Under the pieces are notes generated by a model, which worked only from the letters and a program-made list of their open reading frames with translations, was not told where the DNA came from and did not search any database. Shown here piece after piece: positions 1-12,235 of a stretch of DNA of 64,000 bases. A program made the translations under genes and the position numbers. Where the stretch lies: contig OY726563.1 in assembly GCA_963383645.1 (NCBI GenBank), forward strand, positions 37,641,331 through 37,705,330, in the 5' to 3' direction. Positions within the stretch are counted from its first letter, which is position 1. Each line of letters starts with the position of its first letter. The DNA comes from Muscardinus avellanarius (taxonomy: Eukaryota > Chordata > Mammalia > Rodentia > Gliridae).

Positions 1-125
1 ACCACAAAAAATAATAATTTGTGGCATGACATGCTTGATTTCAGGCAAGCCTTTTTATTTCTTCTCTAAAACTAAATAGCTAAAGACTTGGAAAATTTTT
101 GTGATATAAAACATGGGATTATCTC

Positions 126-289
126 AAGACAGCAGAACGATTACAGGTTGGAGGATAGCCTCAACAACCTAGTGAGACTCTCAGCGATCTAGTGAGACCC
201 TGTTTCAAACTAAAAAATAAAATAGGGTTGGTGTGTGGCTTAGAGGTAGAACTGCCCTGGGTTCCATCTCCAGTACCACAAAAAATAAA
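126..289 (+). mobile_element. B1-dID SINE, 5'-truncated
   Basis: The composite repeat typical of this window. A 7SL-derived B1 half carries the 'cagcctcag...cttagtgagaccctgtttcaaa' type core. An AT-rich linker follows, then an ID half derived from a tRNA ('ggctggggtgtagctcagaggtagaatgcccctgggttcaat' type) and an A-rich tail. This copy lacks the first part of the B1 half. Confidence 0.85.
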
Positions 290-490
290 ACATGGGACTA
301 AACTGACAATACATTGTATTTAAAATATGATAATAATAAAACATATTGGTTTCATTTACTAAATGGTTTAAACAAGAGTCAGATAATCTGAAAGTTATAT
401 AAACATATGGAAAAGTTTCCAATTGAAAGTTGGAGTATGGGTTAAAGAAGCTATAATATCTGACACATTTTCTACTTTAAAAAAAATTTT

Positions 491-697
491 AAGCTGGATG
501 AAGAGGTGGTGGGATATAACTGTAATCCCAGTACTTGGGAGGCTGAGACAGAAGGATTTCAGGTTTAAGGCCAGCCTCAGCAATATAGCAAGGCTCTGAG
601 AAACTTAGTGAGATCATTTCAAAATAAAATATGATGGGGGAAAAGCCTGGAGGTAGACTGCCTCTGGGTTCAATCCCCAGTAACACAAAAATATAAG
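491..697 (+). mobile_element. B1-dID SINE
   Basis: Both halves present, quite diverged; the B1 A-box region and the ID B-box-like 'gggttcaatcccc' are readable. Confidence 0.88.
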
Positions 698-785
698 TTT
701 AAAGCTATTTTATTTTTGTATACTCTGATTATATTTTATAAAATTCCTGACTATAGGTAAAACTTCAAAAATATGCATTTATCTT

Positions 786-987
786 TTTGTTTTTGTTTTT
801 TTGGAACCCAGGGGCATTCAACCTCTGAGCTACACCCCCTGCCCTATTTTTTACTATTTAGTATGAAACAGGGTCTCACTAAGTTGCAGGGGGCCTCACT
901 AAGTAGCTGAGGCTATCTGCAAACTATGATCCTCTGGTCTCAGCCTCCTGAATGCTGAAATTACAAGAGTGCCCCACCATGCCCAGA
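786..987 (-). mobile_element. B1-dID SINE
   Basis: Reverse-complement copy: T-rich tail, then 'ggaacccaggggcattcaac' and the B1 half ending in 'caccatgccc'. Confidence 0.9.
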
Positions 988-2319
988 TAAGAATATGCCT
1001 TTAAATATCATCCTTTGTTAGTCTTGTGAAATTTTAATATACGTGATCACCTCTAAATGCTCTGACAGAAAAATGAAAAAGTTTGGCTCTTATTGAGTAA
1101 GAAAGAGAAAAACAGCTCCTGATACCCAGGACCCAGCCTGGCATTGTCAGCTAACCTTGCTGTTTCTAGTGGTCTGGCACCCATAGCTATTGTTGAACAA
1201 GAACAATTTCAGAGATCACCAATGTAAGACAAGGTCACTCTATGTCTGTAATGGATAGACAAAACCAAACCCCCTCCCAAATCACATATGAGCACAGAAA
1301 GAAAATGAATGCTGTTGGAGCTACAACGCACCAAATATATTATCCCTCTCCTTTCTCATAGAAGTAAGGGCTGCTTTTCTCCCAATTCCAATGATAACCT
1401 CACTATTATCTTCTCTATTTATAAATGATATTTTTTATAAAGATATCCAATCATTGAAGTATCCCTGCTTCCTGATAGCACCCAATCCAGAACAAAGCCT
1501 ACTTCCTTAAGTCTTCCTCCAGATTACCTAACACAAGCCCAAATCCTAAGTCTTTTCTAACATCTACTTCTGTAGACATCCATGGTTGATCAGGATGTGT
1601 ACTTTCCCTCAATGCTAATATATATAGTCATATATATACATATATATATATGCGTGTGTATATATAATAAACCAACTTGTTAAACTAAAAAAAAAAAATC
1701 AAGGTGACCCAAGAGACCAAATCATATTTATACTATTTAAAACATAAAGATTCATACAGTACTACATAATTAGCTTACTAAAACTCAATGTCAATTAATG
1801 CAAAGTTTTTAAAATTATAATTCTGTGGCCAGTAGTTTTGATTATAATTATTATGTTTACAATAGATGGAAAAACTGAAATAATATTTTAAATGCATGCA
1901 TACTCCCATTAGATCAACCTTTATCCTGGCACTCACCATAATAGAATCATTTGTGAAACAGCAAACAAATTATACTAACTAGCAGCCATTGGCAAATGAA
2001 AAGGAATGATAGCATAATTGTAGAGTTTATATAAATGGTACTTAACATCCAAATAAGTCATATAAAAACATTCAGTCATTTGTGCACTTCTAAATATTGC
2101 AACTTCTTATAAAAGCAGCTAACCATAGGATCACATATGATAGCAACTACAGCACATCATAAATAGATAAATGCCAAATTTCAATTGTTAATAAAATAGT
2201 GGGTGCCTGGTGTAACTAGAAAGAGACACAGGCCAAGAGATCCAGACTCTGGACTCAGTTCTAGAATAAATTTAACAAAATGGCAAAATGGTATTAGAGA
2301 TCGGCTAACCAAGATCTGT
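988..2319. other. No gene; unremarkable intronic sequence
   Basis: AT-rich intronic DNA with no recognisable exon or repeat except a TA-rich microsatellite near 1618-1672. Part of 1490-1600 may be a very old L2 remnant, too diverged to call. Confidence 0.6.
1618..1672. repeat. (TA)n-rich microsatellite
   Basis: Imperfect alternating TA run with a short GTGT interruption. Confidence 0.9.
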
Positions 2320-2450
2320 GTTACATCAAGTCAAGGAAACTGAGGCTCAGAGAAATAATGTGACTAAGCCACAACCACAGTCAGTCAACGGCAAACCATG
2401 ACCAGAACAAGTGCCTTCGATACCAACCTCAGACCTTGGCCCCTGCTCCA
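2320..2450 (+). repeat. MIR fossil
   Basis: Contains the MIR core 'aaactgaggctcagagaaat' followed by diverged 'gccacaaccacagtcagtcaa' sequence; typical ancient mammalian MIR. Confidence 0.7.
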
Positions 2451-2774
2451 CTTCTCCTTGTGAACATATGATTCCTCATTTATACAGTGAGGACAATCAT
2501 CTATCTCCGCTTCTTCCTCATGGAGGTACTGGTATGTTGACTAGAAATAATTGGTATGATACATTTTGTGGCTTGGACAATGTTTGTGCTCCATGTTCCA
2601 ACCTGATAATGGAGTTGTTTTGTCCATGTCTTAGTCTACCACGGCCTTCTTTTATTTAAATGAATTACTAGTATTTTCAGAATTTGGTTCAGTATCAGGC
2701 AAAATGATTTTAGCTTTGTTATATGAATCTCCCCCACCACCCCATGCCAAGGGTTCTAACAAAGCAAGTAGGAC

Positions 2775-2945
2775 TGTGTTTCTCAGTAGGAGCATTATTG
2801 GCATTATACATAGAGTGGTTATTCCCTGTGTGGGGTTACCTTCCTCACATTGCAAGATATGTGATACACATCTGGCCCCTACAAGGTACTCAATGACAGC
2901 AGCACCTCCCGGTAAGGGCTGGCCTCAGAGTGATGCTGATTAAAA
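2775..2945 (+). repeat. Ancient MER-type DNA transposon fossil
   Basis: Sequence such as 'tttctcagtaggagcattat' and 'ctggcccctacaaggtactc' resembles a widespread non-autonomous hAT-like mammalian element. The family name is uncertain. Confidence 0.5.
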
Positions 2946-3329
2946 TACCAAACTTAATGCAAGAAAAGCATGATGAATGAAATACCAAAATATTAAAATG
3001 TTAAATAAAATAGAATCTATATAACTGATCTTTCCTTTTGTCTCAGATTCCAGTATGGCTCACATAGCATAGTTATTAATCTTATTTTTATTGAAAATGT
3101 TAATATTTTGTTTGATATGAATTTTTGGCATTAATTTTTATTTCTCAAGGTATTACACCAAAAATATTTGCTTGATTGCTAAATTTTGGGGCACTCCTTA
3201 AATGCTAACATTGTATCAACCCAGAACACCTCCATGCAATTCCAAATGCCTCTCTATATTGAGAACCTTGAAAAATGGGGTTGATTTTTCGAGTATAACA
3301 AATCCAGAGAAAGGCAGCCCTGGCCTGAA

Positions 3330-3615
3330 ATGGTAGCTATATGATGCCAATAAGGACCTATGTTCCATTTTTCTCTGCTATATTCACAAGATGGCTGCCA
3401 GACCCAAACAATTCTGTCCCAGTTCTAGAAGAGAAAATAAAAGGAGGATAAGGGGCAGGAAAATAGTACTAGCTGAGTCTAACCTTTTTATTTGAAAAGC
3501 AATCACTATCCTAGAAGCATACTTGATAAACAGTAATAAATACATCACTGGTCAGAATTGAGTCCCATGGCCAGTCCTAGCTATAAGAAGCCTGGGGAGA
3601 TGAACACTTTTAAAT
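3330..3615 (+). repeat. Ancient interspersed repeat, family uncertain
   Basis: 'cacaagatggctgccagac', a purine-rich stretch, then 'gccagtcctagc' follow the order of a common old mammalian repeat whose consensus I recall only in part. Confidence 0.4.
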
Positions 3616-3840
3616 AGGCACATTTCCAGCCTTAATAAAAGTGAGGTTCTATCTGTAAAAATGAAAGGTAAATGAATGAAGGATAAATAGCCAGAAGTGT
3701 TTACCATGGATGCCCTGCAAAGTAACAAAGGCTCTTTTTGGTAATTGCAAATACCATTTTCTCTGCAGGAGATGTAATTGGTCTGCTTGGATATGACATT
3801 CTGATGGTCACTTTTACAATTATAGGTAAAAACTGGAAAT

Positions 3841-4310
3841 GTTATCCTAGGTCAGGTTCCACAGAAGTGGAGCCTAAAGCAGGAATATAGGTGTATGCAG
3901 TTTATTGATGGCACACTCTGGGGAGAAACCTATAAGGGAGAGAGAGCGGGAAGCAGCACAGAAAAGGGACTGAGCCAACGAAGGGTGCATTCTCACATCA
4001 TGTTAAGACTCGGTCTGATGCACCAGGGGGGTATGAAGCACACAATCACAGCGCAGAATTGCTCTATCCTGAGGCAAGGAAGTTGGGCTTTGTACCCTTG
4101 AGTCGTTCAGTCATTGACTGCTTGCTTGTGGGGGAGAGAGGCCAGTGTAAATTCCCAGGTGTCTCTGTGATCTGCAATTCCAGTCATCCAAGAGCATGTC
4201 TCTAGAGAAGGCTACAGGTTTGAGCTGCTTGTCAAAGTATTTGTGATGACTGAGAGGTAGAAGCAACACCTCTAACATGGAGCTGGGTGGGCACCACAAG
4301 AATCTACTAT
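3841..4310. repeat. Possible old LTR, unclassified
   Basis: Higher-GC block with a purine-rich centre ('gggagagagagcgggaag') between AT-rich flanks. It has the look of a decayed LTR, but no TG/CA ends or duplication could be fixed. Confidence 0.3.
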
Positions 4311-5216
4311 AAATATTAATTTTAATACAATCTTCAAAAAATTGCCCTTGTTTTTACTTTGTGTTTGAGAGTATAACCCAAGATGTATTGCTAGAATTAA
4401 GAGCTACTGGAGAAACTGGCAACAAGTTGCAAGTGTCTCATTTTTAAGAAAAAATATTAACAGGTATTTACTTGTATTGTTGAACCACTAATGGAGAAAG
4501 CACTTTATAATTTGCTCTCGGTATTAACTGGGATCTAGTCTGTATATAGTTCACAATCTCATCAGTACATGTAAATATTTCATAGTCTTAGGGTCTCATT
4601 TAAAGCTCAATGAATATTTAATTGGAGTTGACCAACAAAATAACCAAAAGAATTATGTTGCATTTGGTTAGATCTGAAATGAGCAAGCTCTTCATTTTCT
4701 CAAGTAGTCTGAGGCTAAAATTATTCTGACTTCATGAAATATTCTACATAATTTTATAAGTAATTAAAGGGCTGAAAATAGTCTGGAAAGGCACATATTA
4801 AATACTGAGAAATACATGAAATATAATGATTTTCAACTTCAAATACAAGAGAATGGCCTACATTATTTATTCAGCAGTGGATTAGTTTAAAAACATTGAC
4901 AATATCCTCTTTATGACACAAGCAATAAAAACTGAATATTTTCTCTGGCCCTTGCAAATTAAATATCCTATAATATGAAGAATAACAGAAAACTATGCAT
5001 ACTATGCACAATCAGCCCAAGTCAGTCAGCTCAGAAACTGTTTTTGAGCTCTGCATCCAACACTGAGCCAGGTACTGGAAACGACCCAACAAAAGAGTAA
5101 TATTTGCCCCTGTTTAAAGTAGTTTTCCCAGAAAAGGAGTCTTCCATGGTATGTCAGATTTCTATAAGCATCAGAACTGAGCTTCAAAAAATGTGTGCTC
5201 TAATTGATGTAACCTA
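4311..5216. other. No gene or recognisable repeat
   Basis: AT-rich intronic sequence. A 60-base piece around 5045-5110 is weakly MIR-like. Nothing else seen. Confidence 0.6.
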
Positions 5217-5461
5217 TCACACATGACAGAGATATACCATTTCTACCTCCCCTGATTGCTCTCCGCTTCCAGTTTCCATGATGTGAGAGCAGAGCTTTAC
5301 CCTCTCTCTACCTCCCACTGGCATGCCCTGAGCTTCAGACACTGGCCTCACATTGACTGAACCAGGAATCTCAAAAAAAAAAAAAGAGCAAATAAATCTT
5401 CCTTCCTCTAAGTTGTGGCCAGTCATTTTTTATTATATCAGTGAGAATGTTGATCAAGACA
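5217..5461 (+). mobile_element. MaLR 5' LTR (3' half only)
   Basis: Matches the 3' part of the LTR at 6905-7534: the 'gctctc..ctcc' block, 'gtatgccct/gcatgccct', 'ctgacctcacat(t/g)gact', polyadenylation 'gcaaataaatctt' and 'taagttgtgg..cag'. It ends at CA just before a primer-binding-like site. The upstream part of the LTR is missing or decayed. Confidence 0.7.
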
Positions 5462-6904
5462 GAAATTGGTATCAGACAAGTGAGGTCACTGCTATATCTA
5501 AGTCTGAGAATGTGTTTTATGAGTCTTTGGAACTGCTTTGTAAAAGGAAGCTGGAAAGGCCAGAATGTAGCTAGACTGGTAGATGGTAGAGACTATGCTC
5601 AGAAGATTATGGAGGGCAAAGAGGAATTCATAGGAAAATGGGGTAAAGGGCACACATTACATTCTGGCAAAGAATTTATTGACATTTTGCCCGTGTCCGG
5701 GAACTTTGTGTGAGGCCAAATTTAAAGACAACAGGCTTATTAAACTGGCAGAGGAAATCTCAAAACAGCAAAGTATCCAAAATACATTATGAATATTGAT
5801 GTTTGAGTTTAGAGAATTGTACACCAAACTTTGAGAGAAAAAAATCAAAGCAGAGAGACTTTATAGCTTTTCAGTTTGCCCAGAAAGGCACAAGTAAAGA
5901 TGGGGCTCAGAGAGATGGTGCTGTGAAAAAAGTAAGATGGCTTAAGGTAGGTCATCTAATTTTATTAAAGACAATGAAAGAAATACAGTCAGGGCAGTTG
6001 AAAATTTGCATAAAAAGAAAGGAATGAGGTCAAGACAGTTTATAACCATGGAAATAAGGGCAGCCATTTTGAATAAAGGCACGCAAGATTCCCTCCCTGT
6101 GGCCTTGATGGAGGTGGGCTCAGTACTGCCCATGATGGGGACTGGCTCAGTCAAGGTCATGATGGAGGCAGACACGGCTGTTCTGATTGAAGAAAGCATT
6201 ACTACTTTTCTTGCTGGAAGTCAATTTGGGCACTCATGTAATGCTGGAAAAAGGGGTCATGGATGCTTCTCCCCAGACTTCAAAGGAAGGCCTGGGAAGC
6301 CAGGTAACATGTGCAGGGCTGGAATCACTAAAAGCAGGCTCACCAGGCAATCTGTAAAGATGTCATGGTGAAGCCAAGGTTCCAAGAAAAACAAACCTGC
6401 AATTTATAAATACCAGAAATGTGGAACCATGAGGAAAGGCTGCAAACTATGAGCCATGGAACCAGGCTGAAAAAGCTAGTATTCTGCCCATTGTAATCAA
6501 CCAGGCAACAGGGGCAGGGCCGCTGAGGCCCCTTGGAGATCAAATCTCACCACCATGTGTCCTAGATGATAGAAATGATATTTCAGGATTAAATGCTTTA
6601 TCTGTTGGATTTAAATATTGTTTTGGTCCCATTTCTTCCTTTATAGCCCTATTCTTCCCTTTTGGAATGGAAATGTTTAGATTGTGCCACTGTACATTGA
6701 ATTTATAGAACTTCTTTTGTTTTTTGTTTTTTGTTTTGCAGGAGCTCATAGCCAAGAGTTCACCTTGAGTGTCAGAGAAGACTTTGAACTTTGGACCTAC
6801 CTTTGAGTGATGCTAAAATTGTTAAGATTATAAAACTCTTAGAGATTAATTAAATGCATCTTGCATTGTGAGGTGGCTATAATGTCTAGGAGGCCAGGGA
6901 TAGA
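5462..6904 (+). mobile_element. MaLR internal region
   Basis: Begins 'gaaattggtatcagacaag'; 'tggtatcaga' at 5467-5476 sits where the tRNA primer-binding site belongs. The order that follows ('tggaactgc', 'gaggaaatctc', 'aagatggggctcag') recalls the non-coding internal region of mammalian MaLR elements. Frames are broken, with no gag or pol recognisable. Confidence 0.65.
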
Positions 6905-7534
6905 GTATAATGCTTTGGATTTAGAATGTTTTCCTAGCTCTCATATAAACAAGGTAGCAGTGTTGGAAATGGGGTTTGGTTGCTAAGGAGGGGACCCCTT
7001 TGAGTGTGGCCTTGGGGATTTTAAATTCTTCCTCTTCCCCCTGTTTGCTCTCTACTCCCAGACTCCACGATATGAGAGTGAAGTGTTCTTTTTCTCTCTC
7101 TCCCTCCCTCCCTCCCTCTCCCTCCTTCCCTCTCCTCTCTCCGCTCTCTCCTCTCCTCTCCTTCCCATTGTATGCCCTAAAGCTCCAAACCCTGACCTCA
7201 CATGGACTAAATCTGAAAGCTCCTAAGAAAACTGTGAGAAAGCCAGGTGTGCTGGCACATGCTTGTAATCCTGGTATTTGGAAGGCTGAGACAGGAAGAT
7301 CGCAGTTTCACTGCCAGCCTCAGCAATTTAGTGAGGCTCTCCACAACTTATGAGACCCTGTTTCAAAATAAAAATAATGAAATGGGGTTAGGGGTGTATC
7401 ACAGAGGTATAATGCTTATGGGTTTCATCCCTAGTACCACACACACAAATCATGAGCAAATAAATAAATAAATCTTCCTCTAAGTTGTGTGGTCAGCATT
7501 TTGGATTATACAAGTGAGAATGTTGACTGAGACA
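6905..7534 (+). mobile_element. MaLR 3' LTR, interrupted by a SINE
   Basis: Second LTR of the provirus. It has a pyrimidine-rich tract (about 7085-7170), 'actccacgatatgagag', the AATAAA signal region after the SINE, and an end at CA (7533-7534) equivalent to 5460-5461. A B1-dID splits it. The left boundary is approximate. Confidence 0.65.
7242..7450 (+). mobile_element. B1-dID SINE inside MaLR LTR
   Basis: Complete composite SINE starting 'gccaggtgtgctggcacatg' and ending in a short CA-rich tail; the LTR sequence resumes after it. Confidence 0.88.
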
Positions 7535-8148
7535 CTCACTAAGCAAAAGTGACAATCTAACCAGAATCTTAGTGTCTACAGAAGGTCACATTATCCTGTC
7601 TAGAGAAGGAGATGAAAGAAAGTGATAACTATTAGCCAGGAAAGATTATATTTGAGATCCTGCAAACAATGCACCTGGTCTAAAACAGTAAATAAATAAT
7701 ATTTTTTGTTTAGAGTGTTTTTGTTCTTATAACTTGTCCTTTTGCTAGGGCTAGCCAAGAAATACCCTTGGTCAAATAATTCAAATTTCAGTTAGACAGG
7801 AAGAAAAAGTTCAAGAGATCCATTGTAAAGCATGATGACTGTAATAATGACAATATACTATATACTTACAAATTGCTAAGAAAATAGATTTTAAGTACTC
7901 TCACCACAAAACGTGTTGAATATGTGTAAAAGTACGAATGTAGCATGGTCAACCTGGCCACTCATTGTTGAAAGGGGGAAAGAGGAAGCGGGGGTTAAGG
8001 GCTAGGCCACCAAGCACTGTCTAAATGTATGCCAATTCAGTGTGATCCACATAAAAATAAATATGTTAAGTAATGTAGATGCTACATAGCTTGATTTTTC
8101 CAATTCACTATGTATACATATTTCAAAACAACATGTTATACTCCTTAA
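7535..8148. other. No gene; possible old repeat tail at 8085-8148
   Basis: Mostly unremarkable. 8085-8148 resembles 46560-46665 (an 'acatatttcaaaacaacatgttatac' type tail) and may be part of a dispersed old repeat. Confidence 0.5.
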
Positions 8149-8486
8149 GTATATTGTCATCCCTCAGTTATCAATGGGAGATTTGTTCTAGGATCTCCAT
8201 GGATACCAAAATCCAAGGATACTCCAGTCCTTCATATAAAATGGCACAGTGTCTCCATAGAACCTTCATATATTCTCCCATATACTTTAAATTATCTCTC
8301 CATTATTCATAATATCAAATACAATGCAAATGCTATGTAAATCATTGTTATACTGTAGTGTTTACAGAATGATTTGAAAAAAGTCTCTGCACATATTCAA
8401 TAGTTTTTTTCTCCAATATTTTCAATCACAGGTTAATTGCATCCACAGATGTGGAACCTGCAGATACAAAGGCCCAACTATATATA
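8149..8486 (+). mobile_element. MER2/Tigger-type (pogo) DNA transposon fossil
   Basis: Starts 'gtcatccctcagttatcaat', includes 'ggataccaaaatccaaggat' and 'aatgctatgtaaat', and ends 'gatacaaaggcccaactata', in the order of the MER2 non-autonomous Tigger consensus. Confidence 0.85.
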
Positions 8487-8512
8487 ATTTTATATATCAA
8501 TTAAAAATTTCT

Positions 8513-8741
8513 CAGTCGGGCATGGTGGCACACACTTGTAATCCCAGTACTGGGTGGGGGGGGCTGAGATAGGAGAATCGCACAGGTTCAAAGCCTGCTT
8601 CAGCTACTTAGTGAAGCTCTCAGCAACTTAGTGAGACCCTGTTTCCAAATAAGATACAAAAATAGATCTAGGAGAGTAGCTCAGAGGTAGAAAGCCCCTG
8701 GTTCCATCCCCGGTACCACACACACACAAAAAAAAAAAAAA
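8513..8741 (+). mobile_element. B1-dID SINE
   Basis: Full composite copy with a G-rich slippage in the B1 half and a (CA)-A-rich tail. Confidence 0.92.
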
Positions 8742-8908
8742 ATCTCAAGGGGGATAAACTCTAAAAATAAAAGCAATAGTAAGCATTATCAGAGCAAAAA
8801 CAAAACAAAAAAAAAACTAGCCTTAACACTTATACTAAAGACTCTTATTTTCTCAAATTGACATGTAAAATGTTAATATCAAATTTCTCCCAATGTCATG
8901 TGACTTAC

Positions 8909-9097
8909 CTGTTTATCAAAAGCTACCCACGATGGTGCATCAGTTCCTTCTCCTTTAGGAAACACACTATATTTAGGCTTTATCTTTTGTCCGATGAGCA
9001 GTTCTCCACCTATTCCAGGTTTCTCTTCACTCACCAGCATCCTTACATTGTTGCAAAAGCCCCAATGTTGAGATTTATGGTACTTCTCCTTTCCCGC
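8909..9097 (-). CDS. EFHC2: EFHC2 exon 2 (63 codons)
   Basis: EFHC2 is a microtubule inner protein of motile-cilium axonemal doublets, with three DM10 domains and C-terminal EF-hand-like sequence. This 189-nt exon encodes residues 15-77. It contains KSQHWGFCNNV, EEKPGIGGELLIGQKIKPK and SWVAFDKQ, the characteristic EFHC2 N-terminal stretch leading into the first DM10 domain. The acceptor is 'gctcaaag' ending at 9098, and the donor GTAAGT occupies 8908-8903. Both ends are phase 0, so the exon joins exon 1 without disturbing the frame. There is no stop or indel. The close paralogue EFHC1 differs here (it lacks the KSQHWGFCNN string), so EFHC2 is the better call. The open frame runs on upstream into intron 1 to 9184, but that part is not coding. 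Confidence 0.96.
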
Positions 9098-9589
9098 CTT
9101 TGAGCACAAGAGACAACATAAAATGGCTAAAGTTACTATTTGACACTTCTTGTTTTGTAATGTGTAAACACATTTCCCCATCATTTATTTTTCCCATCAC
9201 AAAATGCATTTGGAGTGGCACCTAATTATAATCAATCCGTATCCATAAAGTTGTGTCACATTTTAAATTCAATTCATTTTAACAAATTCAAAACTTTGAA
9301 AAGTAATAAGAATAAACCTAATGTGCCATGCTATTTAAAACATTTCAGAATAACAATTACCACAAGTGAGCATTTAGAGCATTAGCTTGCTAATTTGGTC
9401 TTTCCTACGTATTTGCCAATAATGCAAACAGAAGGAAAGAAAGAAAAATTCTACTTTTGGGTAAAAATGTAACTGTTTTTTAACAGAAATCTAAACATTA
9501 TTTTCATCAAAACAGAAAACAAAATCTTGTCCTCATTAAAACAAATGTAACAGGAAATTTCTTAGAGCTGAGATTTTTCTAATTGCAAA

Positions 9590-10170
9590 ACCTTGCTTTC
9601 CACATTTTCTGGTGATGTGGACAGGGAGGAGAGGCCACCAAGGGTTGGTGAGGACATGGGCTAACATCACCTCTCATGCACTGTGGGTGGGGGAGTCACA
9701 TAGGACAACCACTCAAAGGGATGGCAATTCCTAGCAAAGTGGAAGGTTTGCTAGGTCTCATGGCCTAGCAAGTCCACTCTTAGAAGTCTCTTGTCCCTGA
9801 GCACAAGGAACATAGATGATTATCTGTTACAGCAGTATTTACAAGAGTGACAAACCAGCGGACAATCTGAACACCTGCAGGTAGAAGGAAAGATATCCCA
9901 ATTGTATTTTCATATAATATGGAATGCTAAAACAGAGTTCTAAAATTGCAAGTGTCGATAAAAACAAGTCTCATAAACCATCAAGCTTTAAAAGGATAGA
10001 TAGTAGAAGGGCCCATCAAATTTGATAATTCTACATGTATATTTTTAAACATACTCAGAATATATTACTTATGTATAATACATGCACAGAAATGGTAAGC
10101 AGCAAATTCAAGATTATATAGTATCCATAATATGATATGTAATAGAATCATATATGGTATCATAGAATGA
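9590..10170 (+). repeat. Ancient L1M 3' fragment
   Basis: Matches the order of the 3' ORF2/3'UTR part of old mammalian L1s: 'cagcagtatttacaagagtg', 'ttcatataatatggaatgct', 'aaaaacaagtctcataaacc'. Strongly decayed. Confidence 0.7.
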
Positions 10171-11115
10171 ATATCTATATGCCACACAATCCTACATATA
10201 AAAGAAACTTTTCAGTACAACTGAAGCCCCCCTCTGAGTTCACACTCCTGCCTCTCTAGCCAAGAATAAATAACCACTATCCTAAACTTGCTGCCTTAAC
10301 AGTTTGCTGGGATTGTACATAGCCAGGGCAAGAGCTTCTTGTAACATATGATGCCTTAGCAAGGCAGTTGGACAAGAGAGTGTAAAAGATCTCACTTCCT
10401 TTTGTAGTGAAAGCAGCATGGATGAATAGAGACAGACCTGAGAAACTCTGTCCAGGGGAGCAAGAGCCCAGCTCTAAGGCAGGGAGGAAAGGAAGAAGCA
10501 GTGATTAGGATGGTGAGCTGTAGCCTAAATCAACAGCCAATATCTTCACCATCTCTCCACCACCCAACACACACAATCAGGTTCCCAGCAGTCAGTCCCA
10601 AATCACTAGAGAGCAAAGCAAATTTGGGTTTGTCAAAACAAATTGTGTAATAATATAGAATTTTATAACAATGCTCCCTGTTCTAAAGCAAGTAATTTTG
10701 AGTAATCACATACTTGCCTCAAAGCAACAAATGTTTCTTAAGCATTTAATATATACTACTAGCTTTGTGCCAGATATAATAGTTAAAATAAGCATAAGAC
10801 TTATCCCCTTTCTTCAAGAAGAAACCCATAATCTTGCAGATAAAGCAAGATTTCAAGATAGAAAACAGTACAGCTACCACTTAATATGAGCTAGACATTT
10901 TACTAAAGGTATTATATATTGCATACATATACATAAACTCATTTCACAAAATGATTTGATCAGCATTATCACTACCATTTTGCCAATGAGGAAACTAGGC
11001 AGAAAGAAAGACTATCACAATCAAGGTTACACAATAGTACCTAATTACACTCACACATTATAGTAGATATAAGCAGATAAGTCGATATATTATACATATA
11101 AGATTATATATATGA

Positions 11116-11117
<2 letters not shown>
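10171..11117. other. No gene; weak MIR/L2 fossils
   Basis: 10720-10810 ('ttgtgccagatataatag') and 10930-11045 ('tgccaatgaggaaactaggc') look like MIR remnants on the plus strand. The rest is unassigned. Confidence 0.5.

Positions 11118-11166
<49 letters not shown>
11118..11166. repeat. (CA)n-(TA)n microsatellite
   Basis: About 20 CA units followed by a short TA run. Confidence 0.97.
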
Positions 11167-11269
11167 GTAAAAGGTCCAGCTTATATTAAGTGGTTCAAAA
11201 TGGTAGCTATATTTTCTCGTTTTTTTTTCTATTAAAATCTTGTTTCACCAGCTAGATTGTAGGTTTCTT

Positions 11270-11487
11270 CTTCTTTGTATGTGTGGTGGGGTGTCGTGGG
11301 GATTGAACCTAGGGGCACTGTACCACTGAGCTGCACCGTAGCACTTTTTAGTTTTAATTTTGTAAAGGGGTCTCACTAAGCTGCTGAGGGTCTTGTTAAG
11401 TTGCTGAGGCTGGCCTTGAACTTGTGATCCTCCTGCCTCAGCCTCCTGAGCCACTAAGATCGCAGGAATGCACCAAGATGCCTGGCT
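11270..11487 (-). mobile_element. B1-dID SINE
   Basis: Reverse copy with GT-rich tail, 'ggggattgaacctaggggca' ID half and B1 half ending 'gatgcctggct'. Confidence 0.9.
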
Positions 11488-11979
11488 AATGAGTTTCTTT
11501 TTGAAGGTAGAGGCTGAGATGGTATTGTTGAGGTGATGTGGATAACTAGATACTGTGAGAACAGGAGAGGAGAGGCAAGGGTGTTCTCTTCTGGGTTGTG
11601 AGGCTGCATGTCAGATGAACTACAGCACCTCACGTGAGGAGCTATAAATGGGCAAGTTCAAAAAGGACAAGTTCAAGTTTGGAAGGAAGATAAGAGCAGA
11701 CTAGATGATAAGATCTGTATTATGGAAAGCCTCACATTTAAGAACCTTAATGGTCTCTTTTATTGTGCCGCCAGAATATTTACTAAGCCAGGTCCTATTT
11801 CTAGGAAATAGAGATTAGTCAGTCACAGTCCAACTCCTGTCCCTGAAAGAGATTTCTTCACAAATTATTAAGTCTCCTTCATGGATCCCAGTTTCCATCA
11901 TGACATCCAAAAAGCCCTTCTCATTGGCTGAGGGCCTCACTCAGCTACTTGAACCCCGGAACTGAACCATGTCATAATA
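11488..11979. other. No gene; unassigned intronic sequence
   Basis: No exon-like structure. 11680-11860 may include decayed L2/MIR sequence, too weak to place. Confidence 0.5.
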
Positions 11980-12235
11980 TGGATAAACCTTAAAAACATT
12001 AGGCTAAGTGAAAACAGCCAGATCTAAAAGGTGGCATATTGTCTGACTTCACTTACATGAACTATCCAAAACAGGTAAATCCTGCTTACTGGGTTGAAGT
12101 AATGAAAATTTTCCTAAAACAGTGGTGATAATTGTCCAGCACTGCTAGTAAACTAAATGTCATTAAACTGTATACTTTAAGTGGTTAAAAATGTAAATAT
12201 TGTGTGTATTTTATCACATTTTTTAAATGGCTAGC
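11980..12235 (+). repeat. L1M 3' end fossil
   Basis: 'atggataaaccttaaaaaca', then 'taaactgtatactttaagtg' and 'tattttatcacatttttt': the tail of an old L1 3'UTR. Confidence 0.75.

Larger units (their letters stand above)
1..8908 (-). other. EFHC2: EFHC2 intron 2 (partial, runs off left edge)
   Basis: Sequence downstream of the exon 2 donor on the minus strand. I looked for the next EFHC2 exon (start of the first DM10 domain) and did not find it, so it probably lies beyond the left edge. Contents are repeats listed separately plus unremarkable AT-rich sequence. Confidence 0.85.

Noticed and set aside
1..8908. EFHC2 exon 3 in the left part of the window
   Set aside because: I looked on the minus strand for the start of the first DM10 domain (VLxFDAYxEE type) and found nothing comparable; it probably lies beyond the edge.
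8879..9184. 101-codon minus-strand frame taken as one exon with an upstream Met
   Set aside because: The part above 9097 is intron reading through. The conserved protein begins at the AG acceptor and its true N-terminus is exon 1 at 38617.
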